From NCBI GenBank assembly GCA_910574455.1, contig CAJSYZ010000012.1, forward strand, positions 1,791,317 to 1,855,316: a stretch of 64,000 bases of DNA, read 5' to 3'. Shown piece by piece: positions 49,414 to 60,205 of this stretch. This DNA is from Trichaptum fuscoviolaceum (Eukaryota > Basidiomycota > Agaricomycetes > Hymenochaetales > Trichaptaceae). The notes below the pieces were generated by a model. The model worked only from the letters and a program-made list of their open reading frames with translations. It had not been told where the DNA came from and made no database searches. Each line of letters begins with the position of its first letter. Position 1 is the stretch's first letter. Position numbers and translations under genes: made by a program.

Positions 49414-50642
49414 TCAAGGTGTGGTAAGCAATAAGTTCATTGGATCGTGCAGCTTAACAATCCTCGTCTTTAGAACCTCTTGGAAGTCATTGCCGAAATA
49501 CCTTGGCGTGTCAAACGACCAACCTATGTAGCCTGTTATCATCGTCTCCATCGCCTCCACACACTTCATCACCCCCACGTCGACGCTGTGGCTGTATCCG
49601 CGAGTGCTGAATGGCCGAGCCATAAGATCTTTCTTATCGGCTAAAAACTGCTGGACCATGGACTGAAATAGCTCTCCGGAGCGATCTATGGCCTCTTGAA
49701 GTGACAGGCCTTGCGTCTCCATTAACACAGTGATGAGATTGTTTCCAGCAATACCCCTAGCTTGCTCCATGCTATATGAGTAAATATCCTACAGTGAAGC
49801 AAGAAGATCGATTAAGAGAAGCATTAAGATGACTCAAATGCTTACGTTGGTGACATTGATGAGATCAACGGCCGACCAGTATAGACGCATGTATTCCAGA
49901 GACTCGTGAACGTCGTCCGGAAATTCGACACCATGAACATATTCGAACAGCGAGAAGACAGTCTGGACAGCACCGTTCTCGCGACGAACAGTCATGTATG
50001 TGTCGTAGTCAAGCACTTTCCCATTATCACGCAACCCCGCCTCTCGCACAACGTTCTCAATGAAAGATGAGAAACGTCTGAGGAGACGGCGCTGGACACC
50101 TTCGGTCATCTTAGAGATATGGCGATTTCGATAACTGCATATGATAGTCAACACCAAAATTTAGTACGATGACTTACGGAGTGCTCACTCCGTAGCGATG
50201 CGCGAAAACGCAGAGTCATCACGAGGTTTTCCGTTAAGCGCATCGAGGAAGATGTCAGCGACCTCACGCGTGCGCGTTCCATCTTGCTCGTCACAATACT
50301 CGTCAACGATCAGAATCAAGTTTATCCAGTCAGTGCAAGCCAGTAACTCTTCGGCGTTGATGGTAGGATAACAATAACCCGTGAGAAGACCCATGTTACT
50401 CGTGTTGAAGAATTCTCTCTTCCGGTCCGAGAAGACGCAGAAGCTGTCGATCCAATTAGCTGACGCAGGGCCTAAATCAACTTGGGTCAGCGAGAGAAAT
50501 ACAAAGGAACTTCTAAGGCGTTTTCGCCTAAGACATATATCATAGTGCACCCACCGATCGTCTCGGAACGAGGATTTATTGCCCATGGCCAAGGGCACAT
50601 CTTGACGAGGTCAGGGAGAACAAGAAATTTGGGCGAAGCCAT
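49414..50642 (-). CDS. Sesquiterpene synthase TPS4
   Basis: Fourth terpene cyclase, 344 residues, exons 50642-50555, 50471-50189, 50134-49846 and 49788-49414. Exon 1 has LPDLVKMCPW and NPRSE. Exon 2 has ASANWIDSFCVFSDRKRE and the metal motif DEYCDEQD, the same DExxDEQD form as TPS2. Exon 3 has YMTVRRENGAVQ and YWSAVDLINVTN; the second metal motif NDIYSYSME spans the last intron. The RY pair lies in TPRYFGND. Intron positions equal those of the other three copies. A clear TATA element is 76-83 bases upstream. It is the most distant copy, separated from TPS3 by SPF1 and the low-complexity protein. The product is unknown; similarity to TPS2 suggests these two may be closest. Confidence 0.9.
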
Positions 50643-50717
50643 GCTTTTGGTCTTAAAGTAAGGTAAGTCCGTAGGGCGCGTAAACTTGTTAGTGACAGCA
50701 GAAACAAATATGACCAC

Positions 50718-50725
50718 CTTTTATA
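50718..50725 (-). promoter_or_regulatory. TATA box of TPS4
   Basis: TATAAAAG on the minus strand, within GGTATAAAAGG, about 76 bases before the TPS4 start codon. Confidence 0.5.
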
Positions 50726-50733
50726 CCTTGCTA

Positions 50734-51048
50734 TCATCCACGTCTAAAAGAGAAATTGGCCTCGATGCCATGACAAAGCCTGGCAGTCCGCGAAACTGCT
50801 TCATCACTTGGGATGGGATGCGGAGTAATGCTCTTCGGGTCGGAGTGACATGAGACTCGAATGAAAAGCATGTACGCCCTTCCTGCGGCGTCTGAGTGGC
50901 GTTGCAGAAGATGAGCAGGAAACAAAGAAGGGAGAGATCCTTCGCCGTGTATGACGGAGAGGTGAGATGTTTGCTTCCAACTTCGATATCTAGACGTAAA
51001 TATAGTGGAATGTTCCCTTTGCACAACCGGCGAATATATCCGAGTCAT
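50734..51048 (-). pseudogene. Possible decayed YKT6 N-terminal fragment
   Basis: Weak but suggestive. On the minus strand, one frame has TAKDLS, as in the two YKT6 copies (AQDLS, AKDLS); the adjacent frame then has LLQRHSDAAGRAYMLFIRV, lining up with FYQRSTVAEFLTFFIRTV of the intact copy. At DNA level CTTTTCATTCGAGTC matches CTTCTTCATTCGAACT. A start-like MTRIYSP sits where MKIYS would be expected. No SNARE helix or CCxxM motif follows. If real, it is a frameshifted relic of a third YKT6; otherwise it is chance similarity in a 300-base open frame. Confidence 0.25.
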
Positions 51049-52063
51049 CGCTGTATCAGAAGGCGCATTTGCTTGTAGATTCGACTCCCTGGGTTTTGTG
51101 GGGGCTCTTGTACCTCATGAGATAAGAGAGGCGTATCATAGCATTCCATGTCATCTACTCAGAGCGTACGATAGCACATCCTATGTTTATTCTTCCCAGT
51201 GCCTACAAGGTGGGGAGTAAGAGCTCGTATTTGTTGTTTGGGGAGTATTAGAGTGTGACCGACTCGGGGGTCAGAGTAAATCGATTTCCTGGCTTTAGTC
51301 GTGGAAGAATCGCATGAATAGCACTACATCAAGAGCTGAACATCCCGCATGTTAAACTCACGTACCAATATGCCGGAGATTCTAATATCATCCATGCAGT
51401 TCTGGGGCAGAGTAGGTCATGGTAAGTAATGGGTATTATTGATACACTCTACTGTAGAAAAGAGTCAGTTGACACCGAGAAGGCAAGAGCACAGCTATTA
51501 TCTTTTCCTCTTCACTACTTGAGATCTGAGTTTCTGATCATCTAGTTTATCCGACTCTCAGTCCTTGAAAACTTACAGAGAGTTAATTCCCGACTCTGTC
51601 AAACGGGGAAGATAGCCAGGCGATTTCCTATCGGAGATTCTCATCAGAGCGTCTTTTTATATCTGTTCTCCTCTACGTTCATGCCTTGATGGTTCAGACA
51701 CGCCTAACATGTGGGTCAGTCACTTTCAGAGGGTAACAGAGGGTAAATACGGTGGAATAGGAACGTCTTCCATCTTATGATCTCTGATGATCTTAATTTT
51801 CAGAGATAAGGGCTCTACGATTCATGCCGTACCGACTCTTCTTAGCGGGAAAAGTGAGAATGTCGTGGCAAGAGGGAGAATTAAGTTCATGGTGGTTTAA
51901 GTCGCGTGTTCACGCTGATGCCAAATAAGGAACTGAGGCCGTGAGGGCATCGCCTCCCTCTTTCGGCGCCGTGTTTGTCCGCAGTTTGCATCACTCTCTC
52001 CAACGACGACGACTACGACAAACAACTTGAGGTTGTTGAAGCCTACAACTCTACCTGCTCACC
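51049..52063. other. Intergenic upstream of SNC1
   Basis: About 1 kb with no open frame of note and several near-repeats of CAGAGGGTAA and GACTC type. Should include the SNC1 promoter and leader. Confidence 0.45.
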
Positions 52064-53065
52064 ATGGACGACAACTGTAAGTAACTCATCTTGTTCTCGA
52101 CTCTTATGGGAAGAGTTATTCGCTTAATGTCTCCAATCCAACAGCTAGGTAACGCTCCCAATATCACCCTTTTGACCTACCAAGAACGAGAGCTGACGGC
52201 TTTTGCCCCGACGTCTCCAGATATGACCCTTATGTTCCGCGGGCGGGCAGCAGTAATGGCGGCGCTGCTGGTGCAGGTGGTGAAGGCGGCCCACGCCCTA
52301 ACGACAAAGTTGAACGGTTGAAGGATGGCTTACGGGAGGCGCAGGACGTCATGAAGGACAACATTGATGCGGTGCTCAGGCGTGGTGAAACCCTAGAAAA
52401 CCTGCAAGGGAAGACTGGTGAGTCTAGCTTGTCCATCTCGCTTATACCCGATTCCTTCGCTCGGTGCTTGGCTTTCTCTTGTTGTTTGTGGCTGGTGAAA
52501 GGCCGTGTTTCATAATCCCCGGATACTACGTGGCATGGAGAATGCTTGGTGTGGTTGGCATTTCATATGCTTCATCTACTTTTCGGATGTTTTGTCTCTG
52601 CTGACAGCCTTCTCCTGCATTCAACGACCTCACGCTTGATTTCCTTCATATTTTTTCGGATGCTTCGGCTTCAATATGCCTTCCGTTGGAATGGCACTTT
52701 CTTGCTTTAGCTATTATTGACATAATGGAACATAGATGAACTGGCTGTCTCTGCACAACAATTCCGTAGAAGTGCAAACCAAGTACGGAAGGTAAGTAAA
52801 TCATGCTTTGCTTCCGTATCTTGCGATAAAGCTGATATATGGCTACGTGTAGAATATGTGGTAAGCTCGTCAATCATCTACCAGAATCATGTCTCACTTT
52901 TTAATGTTACGAAGGTGGAAAGACATGAAGGTATGTACAGACCGTTATTTTACGCTGTCCATCCTTAAAGATATTTTGTCACAGATGCGCATTATCATTG
53001 GTATTGGCATCGCCATACTAATTGTCATTATTGTCGTGCCGATTGTCAATGCAGTCAAGCATTGA
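52064..53065 (+). CDS. SNC1: Synaptobrevin-type exocytic R-SNARE Snc1
   Basis: Tail-anchored v-SNARE of secretory vesicles for fusion with the plasma membrane. After the N-terminal YDPYVPR motif and a Gly-rich stretch comes the SNARE helix VERLKDGLREAQDVMKDNID with zero-layer Arg in VLRRGETLENL, then DELAVSAQQFRRSANQVRK (exon 52736-52791), NMWWKDMK split over short exons, and the membrane anchor IIIGIGIAILIVIIVVPIV with a three-residue lumenal tail ending KH. About 115 residues. The first exon (52064-52076) and the third (from 52231 or slightly before) are out of phase unless a 4-base exon at 52145-52148 is included, which gives MDDNSRYDPYVPR. Several exons are only 4-20 bases long. Confidence 0.9.
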
Positions 53066-53402
53066 GTCGCGCTGGCATCCCTCCCGGTACACTATATGTA
53101 TACTCCCTTCCACCTACCCCTTCTCGAATGCTACTGTGTTATCTACTCAGGACGGTGTCTGGTTGTAGGCAGATGGTGATGCCGGTCATGTTACTTCAGG
53201 ACATTAGTTTCACGACTTCTTGTTTCGTAGCGCACAGTTGCTTAGTTTCATCTCTTCTATACTATTCGTGTATTATTCTCTGCTTCTTCCTGAGCATAAA
53301 AGCCTTTAAATTATCGTGGAGGATTGCGGCACGTGATGACGGATTGAACTGTCGGACATCGCAGACCTGTAGATGCACTTACACTCACCCATACCCTTCG
53401 TT
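53066..53402. other. Spacer downstream of SNC1
   Basis: 337 bases, T-rich, probably the SNC1 3' untranslated region and promoter of the next gene. Confidence 0.5.
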
Positions 53403-54446
53403 ATGAATCTTCCTCTCGAGCTTATTAGCGATATTGCTCGCTGGGCATCTGTATCGGAAGGCACTGACGATGATTTTTCAAAGCCCGACTGGAGTCAAGT
53501 AGTCGGCACATCACTGGCTTCAAAGTTACTCAGAATTCTCGTTCTCGAGGCTTGGTTCGAAATCATCCGCATAAGAGAAACTGAGGACTGGGGTATCATC
53601 GCTTCTTCCCACCCATACATTTATAAGAGAGCTAAGTGAGTCTCGTTGGAGTCCTTCGACTTCAGTACTGACGAACGTGTAATAGGGCGATACAAATTGT
53701 CATACCTATGAGGTTTGGCGCAATGGAAGAGTTAGGAGAGATGTCGAAGTTCCAAAACGTGACCTCATTGTGCTTAGCCGCCTTGTCTACTATGTACGAA
53801 GGCAGATATGCACCTTTGGAAACCCTCAGGGGTATGGGCACTGTGCTGCTTTCCCATATCTCGAAGATAGAACTTCGGGATTTTATATTACCAGAACCCT
53901 CTCTGGTTAGATGGATAGCAACATACTTCCCAAACGTGCAAGTCCTAATACTAAGGCAGCCAGCTGCATGGTGCGATCAATGCTACACCTGTGTCCTCCC
54001 TTCGTTCGCTCCACCACTTCCGGACCAAGTCGTATACGAGGACGCGCGTGGACTTCCGGTAAGTTGGCATGACCTGTGGCTTGCTCTGCATCTGAATGAT
54101 GGTGTCATAGGGAATTTATACCAGATTCTTGATGCCTATGAGTCACCTTCACACCATTATCCTAACTGTCGGAGTTGAAGAAGGCGAACTTCCAATCAAC
54201 GTTGAGGACTGTGGACCCTGGGCGGGAGAATGCACGAGTTGCCGACAACTTGCATTGTCAGACGAAGTTTATCGAAACCGTCTTTTAGAGAAGAAGAATA
54301 ACACAAAATGCACTTTACCAAGTCTCAAACGTGTTGAATGGAATTTCATCAAGGAAATGGACGCGGTCTGGAACCAAATGGTCATCGATTATGACTTGCA
54401 AGAGCAGATCCCTACCCCGCTCCCCAATGATGACCAGGAACTTTAA
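53403..54446 (+). CDS. F-box-like hypothetical protein
   Basis: Three exons: 53403-53635, 53686-54058 and 54111-54446, in frame with GT..AG introns, about 313 residues. The N terminus MNLPLELISDIARWAS resembles the start of an F-box (Leu-Pro-x-Glu-Leu-Ile-x-x-Ile), and the middle has LRR-like hydrophobic spacing, such as LSHISKIELRDFILPEPSL and YFPNVQVLILRQPA, a layout common in mushroom F-box-like proteins. That suggests a substrate adaptor for an SCF ubiquitin ligase, but the F-box match is short and the assignment is tentative. A C-terminal CTSCRQL is not part of a full zinc motif. The acceptor at 54110 was chosen because it keeps phase. Confidence 0.55.
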
Positions 54447-55344
54447 AGTTACCTCTCTGCTACATTGGACCCTGAGGCTGTTACTGGACGCAATTATAGT
54501 GCAAGCTCTGAATAGTGCTGTGCAGACATTTCTTTGAGAACGTTTAGCAATGTCTGTTTCCCCCCCTACACTAGATATCTATGAACTCGAGGCGGAACCT
54601 TGGATATGGGTATGTTGTTTCAACATCGAGATATCTTACCGATCTAAAATTGTACTGACATGTAGGTTATTCGCATTTTATTTGCCAGTATTAGTCGCGG
54701 CCGACATTCTTCCGGGCTTTAAGTTTGTTATCTACTTTGAAGGAAAAGGCATAATTACAACCATCGACTTCAGCATCAGCGCACATCAGAGTCGCTCGAA
54801 GAACATACGCTTCCCTCAAATATACTTGCAGCGATGGAAATCGGGCTCGGTGACGGCGTGGCTGTGCTCACAACATGCTCTACGGCCCGTGTTTCAACCG
54901 TATGGCCCTGCCTCCTGCCAGATCTTGCGGCTTCATCTTCAAACAAGCCTGAGTTATTCAGGGTTACAGACACTGGACAGTGCTGAATCGGCAGCTTCAA
55001 GCATGCGACGAAACCCGGAATGCCCGGCCGCTTCACAAAACACATAATCGCATGGGTGGCACTGGCACAAGAGCTCATGGATGTCAAGGATCGGATCAGA
55101 GCGCATGATCTAGCGCGCGCCGCTTCTGCCCCGGACAGCCTCGTTCACGTCGTAGAACACGAAAAGCCGGTCGTGCGCTCTGCATGCTTGGTTGCACCCC
55201 ACCTTTCATCCACAGGTCCACGGAAAACTTTGCTCTAGCTTCTCTTCCCGGACCAGACTAGATCCTCTATATCTGCATCTCTCCTTTCTACCATCGACTC
55301 GCCCTTTCGCAGTTGCGCAGCTTCATCGTGGTGGTTTTTCAAAC
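54447..55344. other. Uncertain region, possible small spliced gene around 54550-55238
   Basis: Holds a plus-strand open frame of 165 codons starting at 54550 (MSVSPPTLDIYELEAEPWIW) with a plausible intron after it, and a second one from 55020 to 55238 (MPGRFTKHIIAWVALAQEL). A minus-strand frame of 103 codons overlaps both. I could not build a single convincing gene model or recognise a family, so coding capacity here is open. Confidence 0.3.
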
Positions 55345-57022
55345 ATGTTGGGTTCATGTAAAAGCCTTGCATGGACCTTGTTTGTGCTGTCAGTCTCGCA
55401 CTTCACTCAAGCACTGCAGAATGCGTCGTTCGTATGGGAGGGTGTAGTAAGTCTTGACCACTTTCTTTGAAGGTTTTAAGAACTAATAGAGAACAGAAAT
55501 CTAGTAACTCGCTAAACGATACTATTGTTGGCGAATGCGATTCAGTCCAAATAGTTGTATTGCCACTGAGCAAGGGGGCCCCACTTAATGCGACTGCACC
55601 GTTCTACATCATTTCGTATGAGCTAGGAGGCATCTCATCGACCGATTTCATTGGATCTGATCCAAACAACTTGACTTGGGTCGTTAAACATCCTCAAGGT
55701 GAGTTCAGTTTTCAAATTGCCGCCATTGGATGGTGATGGTTGACGCAAACTGCAATACGTCAGGCTCTCAAGTTCTGCTAAATCTGGTAGACTCGAAGGG
55801 CCTCAGCGGCGGAGTTAGTTCAGTCGTTGTGCAAAGTGAGTAAAGTAGCTATCTTTCCAAAATCTGGCAATAATATATCTGCTACTCCAGGCGGGACGTC
55901 CACGAACTGTCATCCAACCACGCTCACTTCTTCGATTAAAGTATCTCCAGATGTGACACAAGTCTCTACGTGCGATTCCGTGACTGTCAATATCACCAAT
56001 GGCCAGAAGCCATACACCGTCAGTGTTGTACCTGGAATCGTTGCCGCAGTCCCGCAGAATTTCACCTTAGGAGATGACGATGATGCATTCACTTATGTGA
56101 ACAGGATACCAACGGGAAACTTCTTCATTAGTGGGTGTCATTACACAGGTATTCTGTTCTCATACGGGTAGCTAATGTCAATGAAATCTGTAGTAACGGC
56201 AGTAGACTCGTATGTGCATAATGCTATCATGCCTTTCCCCCCCTTTAACTAATCTGATGATGCGTGCATAGGACGGGACAATGGGCATGGGGCACGAATA
56301 CCATCTCATCTACAGGATCCCAAGACACGTCATGTTCGGGAAAGCAATCCTTTGGAAGCCGTTCATCCAGCTCCCCCAATTCAAGTACAAGCTCCGGTTC
56401 TAGTCATCAGGGTATCATCATCGGTATTAGCGTTGCGGGCGGTGTCGTTCTCGCACTTGCGGGCGTTCTCGTTTTCCTGTTCTTCCGCCGACGTAGGACT
56501 CAGCCTAAATTCGGGAACACCTTCCGAGGCGGCGATGACCTCACTCCATTCATTGCGCCATCTATGCAGAACATCCCGTACAGGGATACACCCATGACAG
56601 CGATCTCATCATCATATGGCGGATCACATATGACAGAAGTGCCGCTCCTGCGAAATCCTCATCCTCCTGAACGCCCTGTCCTTGCAACAACTGTTCCTCA
56701 AGAAAGTGTACATGGTAGCGTGTATGGAGCTTCGGAGGGCACTCATTTAGAAGTCGTCGGTCACTACGTAGGCGAGCGGAGTATAATTTCAGAAGAGAAC
56801 ACAGCGCTTTTAGGGGAGAGTAACTCTTCAGGACAGGGCTCCTCTACCCGGCCTCTGTTTGTCGCGAATGCGATAGTGCCTGCCGGTATACCGATATCGG
56901 AGAAACAAAGACTCTCACAGCAAGCGCGTGCGCGAGAGGAAGAACGCCGACGCGCAGTCATTCAACACGAAGACGCCGACGACATTGTAGAAGTTCCTCC
57001 TGTTTACAGAGAACGCGCATGA
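55345..57022 (+). CDS. Single-pass secretory membrane protein, Ser-rich
   Basis: No known family. Starts with a signal peptide (SLAWTLFVLSVSHFTQA, cleavage probably after ALQ) and continues through five or more small exons with N-glycosylation sites, e.g. NAT, NLT, NIT and NFT. The extracellular part has two similar modules: both contain a CDSV motif followed by an ITNGQKPYTVSV-type or VLPLSKGAPLNAT-type strand, reminiscent of Ig-like or cupredoxin-like beta folds. A Ser/Thr-rich stalk precedes the membrane helix GIIIGISVAGGVVLALAGVL, ending in FFRRRR. A cytosolic tail of about 180 residues ends VPPVYRERA. The layout matches wall-sensor-like proteins, but no homology to yeast Wsc or Mid2 is claimed. 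Convergent with ASE1, 360 bases apart. Confidence 0.75.
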
Positions 57023-57382
57023 TTGAAACGAGTTTATACTTATTTCCGCAGGACATTTGTATGTAGTAATCAATTTATAGGTCTTCCCGCCGCAATCCAC
57101 ATTCATCCATTTGTACTTTCTTTGGGACTCTTTTAATTTTTCCTCTTGGTTCTCAAATTCAGAGAAGCGGTTTTCGCTGGAATATGATATTGGCATAATA
57201 CATAGTTTGGCAGTAATTTATGATTGTATGTAATCTTCTGAGAATCTGGTATTACAAGTTATGAACATCTCCGTTATCTGAAACAACACACGTCTAATGG
57301 ACATGAGAAATCGTAAAAAAGTATAAATATTCAAAACCGAGGAAAGAGGTGAAAGGGGACAAAGAAGATCAGAAGGTATCGC
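57023..57382. other. Convergent 3' spacer
   Basis: 360 AT-rich bases between two convergent stops, likely overlapping 3' untranslated regions. Nothing else seen. Confidence 0.5.
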
Positions 57383-59997
57383 TCAATATTCATCTTCCTC
57401 TCTCACTGCTTGAGAAGTAAATGCTGTCCCATAACGACTTGTTAAGCCGTCTGATGGCGCCCAGGAAGGGCCTCCGTCTACGCTCTGCCTTGGCCGGAAG
57501 CTTTCTCTCCGACTATTCCGGGCACTTTTCTTCGGATGGAGCTTCTCAGCGAGAGGATCTTGGCTACGGCCCTGTGTAAGGTTCCTTGTTGAGAGAGATG
57601 GATGTACTCCAGTCGTCATGGTTGCCGAGGCGGAGACAATGCGATTGTTCAATGTCGACGCATATCCAAGTCCTATACCACCCGGCCCAAAGCCTCCTGA
57701 TCGTGAGCTATGTAATATTTGTGGCATCGGAGGTGCGTGGTTATACTTGGATCCAGATACAGGCCGCGGAAGGGATGAGTTTGCACCAGGAGTCTTGTTA
57801 GATTTGTGTGTAGTCATAAGCACCGAGTCTGTATCATGGGAGGCATTCAATGCACCAGACCTGCTACCAAAAGGTGCACGATGCGGTAGTGCATGCTCTT
57901 GCTGGCCTCTACTTGGCCCATGCCCATTGGATCCAGTAGAGGATGCCATCTTCGCTCTCTTGTTCGGACCCAAGGTGACCATGCTTGACCCAGGCCTGAC
58001 GGAAGTCGACGAGTCGGCACTCCTCGGAGGCCTTGAGCCGTGCGCAGTACCTGACGGCGTAGTAGCGCGGGGGGGGACCGAACCTGCACGAGGTTTGTTC
58101 TTGCGTTGGTTCTCCTTGTCAGCAGCACCGATCGACTCTAAGAGGAGCTCGATCATGCTGACGCCATTCACGAGAAAAGGTTTGCCGTGCTCATTTTCCC
58201 ACGCGGGTATGGAGAGGAGCAGGTCTTGTTCAAGCTATCAGAGAGGGACCATTAACTAACGTAATGATAATGCGAGGATAGACGAACCTTAGGTTTTTCT
58301 CGATTAACACGTTTCCGCATTTTCTCCTCTCGAAGCAAGCGTCCTGGATCCCGAGGCCCACGACCCAAGAGACGGGTCTGATCCATGGCCGCTGCAGCAA
58401 GCTCTTTCTCTTCTTCGGAGATCTCGAAATATTTGCGAATGCTTGCTAGGAGAGGCGCCTTGAACCTGCGTTCTTCCTTCAGACGTTGCACCTCCTCTTC
58501 ATGAATGGTAAGAAGTTCCTCCGTATGCTCATCTTACTCTTCAATTAGTATGAGGACTCCAGGATAAATAACAGGGTGCTTACCATCAGCGAATGGTGCA
58601 AAATCCGCCCTTTCTTCCTCTCCGACCATTAAGTCGTTCCAGAGGGCCTCAATTTCCGCCCTCGCATTGCTAATGAAGACACTCATGCGCTCCCTCTTCA
58701 GCTCCAGCATCCTTTCAAGTTCCAGTTCATAGGCGTGTACAACATCTTCTGTGCTTCCTCTGTTGTTGTCTACAAATTCGTCAATATCTGCGTCATCCAC
58801 GCCCAAACGTTTCCATAAGCTCTCCAACTGGTCATACATGGATTGGATATGCGCCTCTCTTCGTTTCTTGATGTCCTCGAGCTCGGCTTTCGTCTGTTCG
58901 GCCCAGTTAAGAAGCCCATTAGTCGGATCGACACCCTCAACGCCAATCAAAGAACCTGGCTCGACGACCTTCCCTTCAGACTCCGCCTCATCTATACGCG
59001 CAACGAAGAGCGCGAAAATTCTGTGGTACTCAGTAATTGGTGGTCCTTCAGAAAAGAGAGTATTTGATTTCCGTGGAAGGGGAGTGGGGGTCGAGAACGC
59101 AGAGACGGAAGACATGAACGGGTCAGAAGGGCCGATTGAGGATGATAGATTATTTGATGCTTTGGGAGGTTCTAAGGATGATGAAGAAGGGTTAAGTCCT
59201 TCATCATGCGAAGGTGGAGGGATATCTAATTCATGATAAAGCCAGTCTAGGTGCATCAAAGTTGTGGAAAGATGTTGTAGCCTCCGCGTCTACAGATGAG
59301 ATATGAGGACGGCGTTAATGAGAGAAAGATATAACTCACAATTTCACTCTTTCCTCTGACCAGCTCTTTCTCCAGCTTGGTAAAGCGTTCCGGCGTAACA
59401 TTTCGTAGGGACATGAGGTCCATTGCATCCTCACCTTGAGCCAGGGCAGGTTCAACTACATCAGAAGCAAAGTAATCGGAGCCTAGTGTCCTTGATAGGG
59501 AGGTAACTCGATTCGTGACATTCGTTAGTTGCTCAAGTTTTGTTTTGTACAGCTGTTAGTAAACGGTGAGGAATGCTCAGTGAAAGTAACAGGTTACGCA
59601 CCTGGTCAAGCTTCTCCTGGTATTTATTCAACATTTCGTGACGCACAGGCAGAACGTGCTGTTTGCGCAGTTCCCCCACACTCGCACCGATTGCTTTAAC
59701 ATGGCCACCCAGTGCTCTGGTATAACGAGAGCAGATTTGTTCCACATCGTTACATTTCCTAGTCCAATCCTCCACTTCTTGTCGCCGTAGTTCAATTTGT
59801 TGCTCAACACAAGACGCAAGCCGTTCTCGAAGAGCAGATAATTCGTCGGTCAACGCAGACTGAGGTAAACCAAGTTGGGCATGTAATGTTGGTAACATCT
59901 GAGTTTGAGTTTGTAGGTGTGAGTGCAAGGAGTTCAAAAGCGTCGAGATCGTAAGAGGTGCCTCCATTGCTGCCTTTGACGGCGACGACGATGACAT
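57383..59997 (-). CDS. ASE1: Microtubule-bundling protein Ase1 (PRC1/MAP65 family)
   Basis: Binds antiparallel microtubules in the anaphase spindle midzone. About six exons. The N-terminal part (SPSKAAMEAPLTISTLLNSL onward) is helical with heptads for dimerisation: LRERLASCVEQQIELRRQEV and CSRYTRALGGHV. The spectrin-like central region has LSTTLMHLDWLYHELDIPPP, LLNWAEQTKAELEDIKKRRE and LESLWKRLGV. The family signature follows: ALWNDLMVGEEERADFAPF, FKAPLLASIRKYFEI, RDPGRLLREEKMRKRVNREK and IPAWENEHGKPFLVNG. The C-terminal 230 residues are basic, Ser/Pro-rich and disordered, as expected for a microtubule-binding, Cdk-regulated tail. Stop at 57383-57385, start at 59997. Shares a 208-base promoter region with the divergent kinase. 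Confidence 0.92.
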
Positions 59998-60205
59998 CGT
60001 GGAGGTTGTTGGTCGAGAGTAGTTTTGTGCGGTTCGCGACGAGGAACGCGTTCACGCGCCTGAACATCACGTGACGAATATTGCCTTTTCGGCTAAATTC
60101 CCTACTGCAGAGAACTCCAATATGTACGGGTTTTCTCTTACTTTCATGGCCTGAGTGCCTGCGCCTCTCCTTTCAATTTCAATCGCTCTTCACTGTAAAT
60201 GGATA
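59998..60205. promoter_or_regulatory. Divergent ASE1/kinase promoter with MCB and E-box elements
   Basis: Only 208 bases separate the start codons of ASE1 and the plus-strand kinase. The region contains ACGCGT (60046-60051), the MluI cell-cycle box bound by MBF in other fungi, inside a 10-base palindrome GAACGCGTTC, a nearby CACGCG, and an E-box CACGTG at 60068-60073. Known MBF logic plus the mitotic role of Ase1 make cell-cycle control plausible; this is inference. Confidence 0.5.

Noticed and set aside
54776..55087. Minus-strand open frame of 103 codons
   Set aside because: Low-complexity Ser-rich translation overlapping plus-strand frames; no support from motifs or splice sites.
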